64,000 nucleotides of DNA from Arthrobacter sp. MN05-02 (GTDB taxonomy: Bacteria; Actinomycetota; Actinomycetes; Actinomycetales; Micrococcaceae): positions 2,046,001 through 2,110,000 of the forward strand of contig AP018697.1 of assembly GCA_004001285.1 (NCBI GenBank), in the 5' to 3' direction. Positions within the stretch are counted from its first letter, which is position 1; each line of letters starts with the position of its first letter. The notes beneath the pieces were generated by a model. The model was not told the DNA's origin and did no database searches. It saw only the letters and a list, made by a program, of their open reading frames with translations. Made by a program: the position numbers and the translations under genes. This document shows, one piece after another, positions 26,681-34,488 of this stretch.

Positions 26681-27458
26681 GTGTGCATCCGTCTACTAAG
26701 CCAGAGACGCCCTCAGGACAAGTGCTTGTCGAACAGATGGCGTCGTCTGGATCGTCGAAGGTGGAACAGCATCAGCTTACGGATGACTAGTGTTCCACCG
26801 CTTCTTGTGCAGTCGGCGCTCGGCACCTTCCACACGTGTGGGTCCAGCCTATTACGCCGGCGATGACGGATGTGCTCGCGCCGTCGCATTCACCGCTCAC
26901 GTGCGCCCGAGTGTTGACCACGAACTTCCTCTGCGGCCGTCGATGGTGCGGCTCACCAGCACGATGCCCCACTCTGCGTCCGGTCGCGACGGCGCATCTT
27001 TCAGCTTGTCCACAGCCCTCCGTGAAGCAGCGCGCAGTATTCCGACAACTTTGCCGCAGTTCAGGGCCTGGGCCGGATGGGAAGTGGAATGATCTCGTCA
27101 TGCCCGCTGGGGGCACTACCGTTCTTCGAGGTCTCATCATGCTCATCCTTGCAAGCGCACTGCCACGCCCAAGCCTGCAATCCTTCTCAATGAGAGGACC
27201 AGGCGCGGCGCCAGGGCTCAGAGTCATCTACCAGTACTACTCCACGGCGCCTCGTCTCCGGCGCTGCACCAGAACCTCCCGCCCACATCCTGTAGAGGCT
27301 GACGCCGCCGTCGTATCGGCCGACGAGGCTGCCCACGAAGTGGGCGCGTCCTCTTAGTGCTGCCCGAACGGCCGACGCTGCCTCCTCGCGCCTCAGTCCC
27401 GAAATTCCTTCACCGCGTCGTCCCGCGTGCCCCCGGAATACCTAGCCAACGAGGAATC
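26681..27458. other. 778-bp stretch with no convincing gene
   Basis: Open frames in this stretch have scrambled composition, rich in Arg, Cys, Ser and Pro, with no recognisable domain and no ribosome site. Base composition is less G/C-biased than in the flanking genes. The one clear structure is an 8-bp inverted repeat (GTGGAACA at 26761-26768, TGTTCCAC at 26791-26798), about 85 bp upstream of the GT-D gene. The region should hold divergent promoters for the GT-D gene and the FnIII nuclease. Confidence 0.5.
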
Positions 27459-29708
27459 ATGAATCACCCCCTCTCACTCAATCGTTACGTCGCGAAGGCG
27501 ACCAGCGTCGTGTCCGCGTTGCTGATCCTCCTTCTCGTCCTGGGAGTGCAAAGTGGCACCGCCGCGCCGCTGCTGCCCGCCACGACTGTCAGCCAAACGA
27601 CGGCTGCAGCACCCACAGGACTTGCTTCCCCTTCCCAGGAGCTCACGAGCGTGAAGCTCACCTGGAACGCGTGGAATAACGCTCCGCGCTACCGTGTCCA
27701 GTTCTCCACCAAAGCCGACATGTCCGGTGCCACCTACTACCGGTACGGCACAACGAGTGCGACTATCACGGGACTCTCCAAGGACACCACCTACTACTTC
27801 CGGGTCCGAGCACTAGCGTCCGATAACTCGACCGCCCTCAGCCCGTACTCGAGCACGATCAAGGTCAGCACCAAGACCGATTCCCTGTTCCCCACGGGCC
27901 TGAAGTTCACCGAGCAGAGCGAGTTCGGCATCAAACTGGCCTGGAACGCGTGGAACAACGCACCGCGCTACCGTGTCCAGTTCTCCACCAAGCCGGACAT
28001 GTCCGGTGCCACCTACTACCGCTACTACACCACCGCCGCTGATATCCGTGGGCTGACCCCGAACACCACCTACTACTTCCGCGTCTCCGCCATCTCCGCT
28101 GACGGCACCACCAGCCTCAGCTCCTACTCCAGCGCCATCACCGCCAAGACCACCGTCGCTGCCCCCACGGCGACGCCGGCACCCACAGGTCTGAAGTTCA
28201 CCGAGCAGAGCGAGTTCGGCATCAAACTGGCCTGGAACGCGTGGAACAACGCACCGCGCTACCGCATCCAGTTCTCCACCAAGCCCGACATGTCCGGCGC
28301 CACGTATTACCGTTACACCACGACCACCGCCGACATCCGTGGGCTGACCCCGAACACCACCTACTACTTCCGCGTCTCCGCCATCTCCGCCGACGGCACC
28401 ACCAGCCTCAGCCCCTACTCCAGCGCCATCACCGCCAAGACCACCGTCGCTGCCCCCACCGCGACGCCGGCACCCACAGGTCTGAAGTTCACCGAGCAGA
28501 GCGAGTTCGGCATCAAACTGGCCTGGAACGCGTGGAACAACGCACCGCGCTACCGCATCCAGATCTCCACCAAATCCGACATGTCCGGCGCCACCTACAA
28601 CCGCTACTACACCACCACCGCCGACATCCGTGGGCTGACACCGAACACCACCTACTACTTCCGCGTCTCCGCCATCACTGCCGACGGCACCACCAGCCTC
28701 AGCCCCTACTCCAGCGCCATCACCGCCAGAACCACCGCGAAGACTGCACTGGCCCCCGTCACCAACCCGCTCCGGGTTGCCAGCTACAACGTGAAGTGCG
28801 CGAACTGCTTTGCCGGTGATCCGAACGAACTCCCCTGGGCGGACCGTCGAAGCGCTGTGGTTTCAAGCATCAAGAATCAGCTTCCCGACGTCCTGGGCGT
28901 CCAGGAAGCCTCGCAGGGCTGGCTGAAGGACGACCCGCGACCCGGCGGGATCTCGCAGTTCGAGGACCTCGCCGAGCGCCTTGTAGCCAGCGGCGCTCCC
29001 TACAAGCTGACGAACACCAAGCGGAACAACTGCGTAAATCACGCCACTCCGACGAACTGCGTCTACCAGTACCAAGGAGCCTCGCAGGGCACCAAGCTGC
29101 TCTTCAACGCCAACACCGTTGATCTGATCAACGAAGGCTCGCTGGCGCTTCCGTCACTGTCGGGCGAGGACAACGGCCGCTATGTGGCCTGGGGGACCTT
29201 CCGGCAGAAATCCACCGGCAAGAAGTTCTTTGTCGCCAACGCCCACCTGCAGCCGGGGGGTGGCGCCGAATACCAGACACTTCGCGAGCAGCAGACCAAG
29301 AGCATCCTGGCCGAGATCAAGCTCCGGAACCCGGAGAACCTTCCCGTCCTCATCACCGGAGACCTCAACTCGCACAAATGGACAGAACCAACGAATGTTC
29401 CGTATGACGTTCTCACGGCGGCGGGCTACGTGGACCCTCTGGGCAATACGTACGCGACGGACCAGCCGAGTTCGAGCGCAACGGCCGAAGCACGGATCGG
29501 AACGTTCTATGACAGCTTCAACGCCTTCAAGCGTCTGGCGAACGCACGGAACGACTACGGAAACGGCACGTACCTCGACTACATCTTCACCTCGAAGATG
29601 AGGGTTGCCGAATGGGAGACGGTCGTGAACGTCGATGCCAACGGGAACTTCGTGGGCGTCATCCCCTCGGACCACAACATGATCCGCGTGGACGTCGGAC
29701 TGCCCTAG
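27459..29708 (+). CDS. Secreted FnIII-repeat endonuclease/exonuclease/phosphatase
   Basis: A 749-residue exported protein. A Sec signal (VVSALLILLLVLGVQSGTAA) is followed by four fibronectin type III repeats (about residues 48-435), each with LTWNAWNNAPRYRVQFSTK or its LAWNAW version and TTYYFRVSA. The last three are almost identical. The C-terminal part (about 437-749) is an endonuclease/exonuclease/phosphatase domain: LRVASYNVKC, DVLGVQEAS, ANAHLQPGG, LITGDLNSHKW and IPSDHNMIRVD. The Glu, Asp-Asn and Asp-His catalytic residues are all present. It is probably a secreted DNase or phosphodiesterase whose FnIII units bind wall or matrix. The ATG at 27459 follows GAGGA at 27451. Confidence 0.88.
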   Translation: MNHPLSLNRYVAKATSVVSALLILLLVLGVQSGTAAPLLPATTVSQTTAAAPTGLASPSQELTSVKLTWNAWNNAPRYRVQFSTKADMSGATYYRYGTTSATITGLSKDTTYYFRVRALASDNSTALSPYSSTIKVSTKTDSLFPTGLKFTEQSEFGIKLAWNAWNNAPRYRVQFSTKPDMSGATYYRYYTTAADIRGLTPNTTYYFRVSAISADGTTSLSSYSSAITAKTTVAAPTATPAPTGLKFTEQSEFGIKLAWNAWNNAPRYRIQFSTKPDMSGATYYRYTTTTADIRGLTPNTTYYFRVSAISADGTTSLSPYSSAITAKTTVAAPTATPAPTGLKFTEQSEFGIKLAWNAWNNAPRYRIQISTKSDMSGATYNRYYTTTADIRGLTPNTTYYFRVSAITADGTTSLSPYSSAITARTTAKTALAPVTNPLRVASYNVKCANCFAGDPNELPWADRRSAVVSSIKNQLPDVLGVQEASQGWLKDDPRPGGISQFEDLAERLVASGAPYKLTNTKRNNCVNHATPTNCVYQYQGASQGTKLLFNANTVDLINEGSLALPSLSGEDNGRYVAWGTFRQKSTGKKFFVANAHLQPGGGAEYQTLREQQTKSILAEIKLRNPENLPVLITGDLNSHKWTEPTNVPYDVLTAAGYVDPLGNTYATDQPSSSATAEARIGTFYDSFNAFKRLANARNDYGNGTYLDYIFTSKMRVAEWETVVNVDANGNFVGVIPSDHNMIRVDVGLP
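27900..28772 (+). repeat. Three tandem 291-bp repeats encoding FnIII domains
   Basis: Units start at 27900, 28191 and 28482, exactly 291 bases (97 codons) apart, and differ at few positions; each begins CTGAAGTTCACCGAGCAGAG. The preceding FnIII domain (about 27600-27899) is clearly more diverged. Such identity points to recent duplication or gene conversion. Confidence 0.88.
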
Positions 29709-29727
29709 TACCGCATCGTTCGCCGGG

Positions 29728-29760
29728 ACGGCGCACCCTCCTGCAAGGAGGGTGCGCCGT
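29728..29760 (+). terminator. Rho-independent terminator after the FnIII nuclease
   Basis: A perfect 14-bp stem (ACGGCGCACCCTCC / GGAGGGTGCGCCGT) with a 5-base loop is followed by TTCCATTT. It starts 20 bases after the nuclease stop and may also end the converging minus-strand operon. Confidence 0.88.
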
Positions 29761-29814
29761 TTCCATTTGACCCCCTGTGCAGACGCTGGAGGCGGCCACG
29801 TACAAGGTGTCAGC

Positions 29815-31293
29815 TCAGGAGGCGTCTACGCTCTCCTCGAGCTTGCGGTCCACAGCGAGGTACATCTCCCGGGCCCACCGGGCTGTGACCGCAGGATCCG
29901 AGAAACGTTCAGCAGTACCGCGCGCTGCTACCCGCATGGCGCGCAACTCATCTGCCGATGAGGACGCGATCTTCGCTATGCACTGTGCCACGGCCTCAAC
30001 ATCACCCGGTGGCACCAGGAAGCCGTTGACTCCGTTCTCGATGAGATCCGCCGGACCATAGGGTATGTCGTAGGCGATGGGCAGGCAGCCTCCGCTCATC
30101 GCCTCCAACAGGACCAGGGGCAGTCCCTCTGTGGTGCTCGTCAGCAGCGTGAACGACGCGGACCACAGACTGTCTCGTGCAGTCTCGCTGAAACCAGGCA
30201 GACGGACCGAGGAGGCCAGCTCCGACTCGTCGACAAATTGCTCGAGCCGGCCCCGCTCGGGCCCGTCGCCGAAAATCGTGAGGCTGCACTCGGTCCCCGA
30301 GTCCCTGGCCGTTCGGACGGCTCTGATGGCGTGCTGCACCCGCTTCCGTCCGTTCAGGCTCGCAAGCATGACACCGACCGTGGAGTCGCGCTCCTGATCG
30401 GCGTCGAACGGCACGAGTTCCGTGCTGTTCGGCACCACCCCGGTCGAGGCCGGGGCGCCATACACGTCATTGACATCCTTCTTCTGCGCGGCCGTCAGGA
30501 AGATCACGGCGTCGAAGGAGGACAGCCGCTCGAAAGCGTATCGGCGGACGCGGCTCAGTTCCCCATGCGGTGGCAGTTGACCGGCGGCCATGTGCGAGTT
30601 GTGGACCAGATGCATGGTGATGACGTTGGGCCGGCGGTAGCGCGTGATGAAGTTGGCCGTCGACTTGCTGTCGATGATCATGAATGTTTCCCGGCCGGCG
30701 ACCACGACATCGAGCCAGAACAGGTACAGGGGCCACATCTGGTTCCAGGAGGCTACCTGGGTTCCGTTACTGTCGCACAGGGTGACCAGACGGCCACCCT
30801 CCGTACCGAATTCGGTGAGATCCCTGCGGTCGGACACGTACACCGACCCGTCCGCCCTCAGATAGTCGATCTGAAGGACGACTGCGCCCGTCGCGTCGTA
30901 CCGTATCCGCCTCCGCAGCTCGCCGGCGAAGAGCTCAGCCTGCCCCTCGTCGGGCTCGACAGGCCGGTACTCGCCCCTCACGCGCGGACCGGGTCGAGCT
31001 GAAGCCAGTACCGTGTCGGGAAGCGAGCGGAGTTCGTCCCAGAGGTTGCGGAGTTGCATGCCGGGGATCAACTCCCCGCTCACCTCGAGTTCGCAGGCGA
31101 TGTCCGGGTAGTCCGGCTGATAGTCGAACGTGAGCACATCGACGTGTTGGCCGCCCTCCGTGACGAAGGCTCTCGACCGGCGAAGCATGGCGCTGGTCAT
31201 TCCTCCATAGTCGAAGGGTATGCCCCAGGTGACCGCGCAGTGGTACCCATCGGGTAGGACGTGCTGACCAGTGACCGCGCCCGAGTGCAGCAT
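29815..31293 (-). CDS. TarM/TagE-like GT4 glycosyltransferase (first copy)
   Basis: A 492-residue GT-B enzyme. The N-terminus starts AVTWGIPFDYGGMTSAMLRRSRAF. A mid-N-terminal beta module has LQIDYLRADGSVYVSDRRD, a pattern shared with TarM/TagE poly(polyol-phosphate) alpha-glycosyltransferases. The C-terminal domain has GVMLASLNGRKRVQHAI, LTIFGDGPERGRLEQFV and LTSTTEGLPLVLLEAMSGG with the E-x7-E signature. It probably glycosylates the wall polymer in the cytoplasm. The ATG at 31293 is chosen; a TTG at 31335 is possible. It is the last gene of the long minus-strand run and is paralogous to its upstream neighbour. Confidence 0.85.
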   Translation of the reverse strand: MLHSGAVTGQHVLPDGYHCAVTWGIPFDYGGMTSAMLRRSRAFVTEGGQHVDVLTFDYQPDYPDIACELEVSGELIPGMQLRNLWDELRSLPDTVLASARPGPRVRGEYRPVEPDEGQAELFAGELRRRIRYDATGAVVLQIDYLRADGSVYVSDRRDLTEFGTEGGRLVTLCDSNGTQVASWNQMWPLYLFWLDVVVAGRETFMIIDSKSTANFITRYRRPNVITMHLVHNSHMAAGQLPPHGELSRVRRYAFERLSSFDAVIFLTAAQKKDVNDVYGAPASTGVVPNSTELVPFDADQERDSTVGVMLASLNGRKRVQHAIRAVRTARDSGTECSLTIFGDGPERGRLEQFVDESELASSVRLPGFSETARDSLWSASFTLLTSTTEGLPLVLLEAMSGGCLPIAYDIPYGPADLIENGVNGFLVPPGDVEAVAQCIAKIASSSADELRAMRVAARGTAERFSDPAVTARWAREMYLAVDRKLEESVDAS

Positions 31294-31343
31294 AGGGGTG
31301 TGGTGCCTTTCGTGTTGATTCCTGATGTGCGCCAACTGTGCGT

Positions 31344-33197
31344 CTAGCTGAGGACCATGCTCATACTGCCGTGGCGGGTGGCATAGACCTGTAGGGACAC
31401 GGGGTCCTCATGCAGCGGCATCCTCGTCGTGGCACGGCTGCCGGCACACCGTGCTTCCAGCGCGAAGTCGACCGTACTGGGTCGGAGCGACCGAGTCGCG
31501 GCGGGATCGAAGTCGAACTGCAGGCGATAGACGCCTTCCCCCATTACGACTGCTTCGCTTGCTTCGACTCGGAAGAAGTCCTGCTGCTGCCGAGCCCGCA
31601 TGGTGCAGAAGAACGACGGTACGGCCGGAAGCGAAGTGTCGGTTGGCGATACCTGAGCCAGAACTTCGATCCTCAGCCGCCCGCCGGATCGGACGCAGTA
31701 GTCCGAGGAGGTGATTGCAACAGTGAAAGCTACGGGCGCTCGGTGCTTGCGTTCCCATACCACCCGCATCACCTCGGCCCATCTCGAGACGATCGAGGAG
31801 TCCGAGAAGTCTTGTGCCCGCTCCATGGCGGCGACGCGCAGGGCGATTTGCTCGTCCTCGGGCAGGGCCAGGAAGGCTTTGATGCAGTCAGCCAACTTCT
31901 CGACATTTCCCTGCTCCACGATGAAGCCGTTCACACCGGAATCGATGACGGCGGCCGGGCCGTAGGGAATGTCGTACGTGATCGGAACACAGCCCGCGGC
32001 CATGGACTCCACAAGTACGAGCGCCATCGCCTCGGATGTGCTCGTCAGGAGGGAGAAGGACGCGCGTTGGAACTCCGAACGGACCTGCTTGCTGTGTCCG
32101 CGCAGTCGCACGATGTCACCGACGCCCAATTCGCTGATGAGAAGCTCGAGGGCTTCGCGCTGGGAGCCCTCTCCGAAGGCATCCAGCTGTACCGGGACAT
32201 CGGAGGACGAACGGACACGATGGATTGCCCGGATTGAGTGGTCGACGCGCTTCCTGCGACTCAGGGTTGCGGCCTGGATGCCCCGGCCGGGAGTGCGCCG
32301 TACGCTGGGATCGGTCTCCGCGTCGAGGCTCCGGCTGTTGGGCAGAACGAACGAATTGCCGATGTCCCCATAGCGCTGATGGACATCCGCGGCCTGATGC
32401 TCCGTCAGGAAGACGACACCATCGAAACGGTCCAGGTGAGGGAACACCTCCTGCGCTGATGGAGTCAGCTCGGAGGCGAAGCCGTCAGCGTGCGATACCA
32501 GATGGGACTCGTGGACGACATAGAACAACACCGCGTTCTCGCGCCTGAAGGTGGCCATGAAGCGCGCCGTGTTCTTGTTGTCGATGACGAACCAGGCAGG
32601 TGCATCCCCGACGAGGAACTCCAGCCACGCGCGATACAGGCCCCACGACGAACCGTAATGCCTGAGTGGCCGGCCGTCGTCGTCGCAGAGGATCAGGGAA
32701 CGCCCGCCGTGCGTTCCCTGCTCATGGGCGTCGTGACGATCCGAGAGGAGGAGCGATCCGTCCGCCCGGAAATGATCGACCTGCAGCAGGGTGCCGTCGC
32801 TTGCGTACCGGGCGAGGCGGGGTTGGGGGCCTTCGAGTTCTGTGACAGGTCCCGACCACATCGAAAGCGGCGCGAAATCGACGAACTCCCCACCCGCGTC
32901 CGGACCGTCGAGGCCCTTGGCCAGCGTCGGCAGGTCCTCCCACAAATTCAGCACCGACGTACCGTCCGAGAGAAAACCCTCTTTCGACAACTGGGACCGG
33001 ATGTTCGCGTAATCACGGAAATCGTCGAAGGTGAGAATATCCACGGGTCGTCCGCCGAACTCGGCGAACGCGCGCGACCTGTGGAGCATCGCGTTGGTCC
33101 GCCCTGCGAACTCCGTCGGCAGGCTCCACGTGACCGCGAAGTGCCGCCCCGCCGGCAAGACAACTGCGGTGTGTTCTCCGTCTGCTGATTCAGACAT
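31344..33197 (-). CDS. TarM/TagE-like GT4 glycosyltransferase with C-terminal beta extension (second copy)
   Basis: A 617-residue paralogue of the next gene. It has AVTWSLPTEFAGRTNAMLHRSRAF, LQVDHFRADGSLLLSDRHD, a retaining GT4 core (AATLSRRKRVDHSIRAIHRV, LDAFGEGSQREALELLI, LTSTSEAMALVLVESMAAG) and an extra tail of about 115 residues (from FTVAITSSDYCVRSGGRLRIEV). The tail is strand-rich and may bind polymer. In the EX7E region the first Glu falls in SEAMALVLVES, so the motif is kept. The ATG at 33197 overlaps the wecC end by 8 bases. Confidence 0.85.
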   Translation of the reverse strand: MSESADGEHTAVVLPAGRHFAVTWSLPTEFAGRTNAMLHRSRAFAEFGGRPVDILTFDDFRDYANIRSQLSKEGFLSDGTSVLNLWEDLPTLAKGLDGPDAGGEFVDFAPLSMWSGPVTELEGPQPRLARYASDGTLLQVDHFRADGSLLLSDRHDAHEQGTHGGRSLILCDDDGRPLRHYGSSWGLYRAWLEFLVGDAPAWFVIDNKNTARFMATFRRENAVLFYVVHESHLVSHADGFASELTPSAQEVFPHLDRFDGVVFLTEHQAADVHQRYGDIGNSFVLPNSRSLDAETDPSVRRTPGRGIQAATLSRRKRVDHSIRAIHRVRSSSDVPVQLDAFGEGSQREALELLISELGVGDIVRLRGHSKQVRSEFQRASFSLLTSTSEAMALVLVESMAAGCVPITYDIPYGPAAVIDSGVNGFIVEQGNVEKLADCIKAFLALPEDEQIALRVAAMERAQDFSDSSIVSRWAEVMRVVWERKHRAPVAFTVAITSSDYCVRSGGRLRIEVLAQVSPTDTSLPAVPSFFCTMRARQQQDFFRVEASEAVVMGEGVYRLQFDFDPAATRSLRPSTVDFALEARCAGSRATTRMPLHEDPVSLQVYATRHGSMSMVLS

Positions 33198-34488
33198 GCT
33201 TTTTACCCCAGAATCCTCGTGTATCAACGATTACCTTGCCCTCGAGACTTTCCGTCCTGATCTCCCTGAACCGATCGTGGTCCACGAGCAGGGCCACCAC
33301 ATCGGCTGCGTCGACAGCGTCCTGCATCTCGCACCACTCCACGTTGGCGATTCCCGAGACGACCGAGGGAAGATTCCGCCTGTCCCTCAACGGAGTTGCC
33401 ACCAGAAGGCGGGCGTGTGGTGCGGCAGCCGCGATGCGCTGCACGATCTCCACTGCCGGCGACTCCCGGATATCATCGATGTTGGCCTTGAACGCAAGCC
33501 CGAGGCAGGCCACGACCGGCCTCGCCAGGCCCTCGATCCCCGCGAGCACGTTGTCCACGACGTGCCCGGGCTTGCTGTCGTTGACCTCGCGGGCGGTGCG
33601 GATCAGCGTCGAGTTCTCCGGGTCCGCCGCGACGATGAACCAGGGGTCGACGGCGATGCAGTGACCGCCCACGCCCGGACCCGGGCTGAGGATGTTGACG
33701 CGCGGATGGTGATTCGCGAGGCGGATGAGCTCCCAGACGTCGATCTTCAGATTTTCACTGATGATGCTCAGCTCATTCGCGAAGGCGATGTTCACGTCCC
33801 GGTACGCGTTCTCCACCAGTTTGCTCATCTCGGCCGTCGCTGCGTCCGTGATGTGGATCTCGCCCTGGCAGAACGTCTGGTAGAGCTGTCGGGCTGCCTC
33901 GGCCGCATGGGGTGTCAGCCCGCCCACCACGCGGTCGTTGGTGACGATCTCGATCATGATCCGGCCGGGCAGCACCCGTTCCGGACAGTGCGCCAGATGC
34001 ACCACGGGCTTGCCGTCCACCCCGTCGAGGCTGAGATCGGGCCGTAGCTCGAGGAGGTAGTCGCCGAGGCGCTGGGTGGTACCCGGAGGGGAGGTCGATT
34101 CGAGGATGACCAGCTCCCCGCCCTCGAGCTGGGGGGCTATTCCTTCCGCCGCCGCACGGACGTAGGAGAGGTCCGCGCTCTTATCCGGCATGAACGGAGT
34201 CGGGACAGCGACGATGTAGGCACCGGCCCGCGGAGTCTTCGTGGCGGCACGGAGCGCTCCCTGGCTCACGGCACCGGCCACGTGCACACCGAGGTCGGGC
34301 TCCACGAAGGGGACGATGCCGTTGTTCACGGCGTCGACCGTTTCCTGATTGACGTCCACCCCGACCACGGACAAGCCCGTGGTGGCGAGGACTGCTGCCG
34401 TGGGCAGCCCGATATAGCCCAAACCAACCACGACGACGTCGGCCCGCGCAGGGGCGCCGGAGGTCCGCTCAGATATCAACGTGCTCAT
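33190..34488 (-). CDS. wecC: UDP-N-acetyl-D-mannosamine dehydrogenase
   Basis: A 432-residue NAD-dependent enzyme oxidising UDP-ManNAc to UDP-ManNAc-uronate in two steps. It has the Rossmann start VVVVGLGYIGLPTAAVLA, LESTSPPGTTQRLGDYLL, HCPERVLPGRIMIEI, the substrate segment KLVENAYRDVNIAFANEL, and the catalytic-Cys region PGPGVGGHCIAVDPWFIV. The C-terminal domain has VACLGLAFKANIDDIRESPA. The PGPGVGGHC form and HCPERVLPG favour WecC over UDP-glucose dehydrogenase. The ATG at 34488 follows GGAAGG. Its substrate would come from WecB at the other end of the locus. Confidence 0.92.
   Translation of the reverse strand: MSTLISERTSGAPARADVVVVGLGYIGLPTAAVLATTGLSVVGVDVNQETVDAVNNGIVPFVEPDLGVHVAGAVSQGALRAATKTPRAGAYIVAVPTPFMPDKSADLSYVRAAAEGIAPQLEGGELVILESTSPPGTTQRLGDYLLELRPDLSLDGVDGKPVVHLAHCPERVLPGRIMIEIVTNDRVVGGLTPHAAEAARQLYQTFCQGEIHITDAATAEMSKLVENAYRDVNIAFANELSIISENLKIDVWELIRLANHHPRVNILSPGPGVGGHCIAVDPWFIVAADPENSTLIRTAREVNDSKPGHVVDNVLAGIEGLARPVVACLGLAFKANIDDIRESPAVEIVQRIAAAAPHARLLVATPLRDRRNLPSVVSGIANVEWCEMQDAVDAADVVALLVDHDRFREIRTESLEGKVIVDTRGFWGKKHV

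Noticed and set aside
26836..27357. Open frames in the gap upstream of the FnIII nuclease, on both strands
   Set aside because: No ribosome site, domain, signal or coherent composition.
27900..28772. 291-bp repeats as a mobile element
   Set aside because: They are in frame, encode one protein domain each and have no terminal inverted repeats or transposase.
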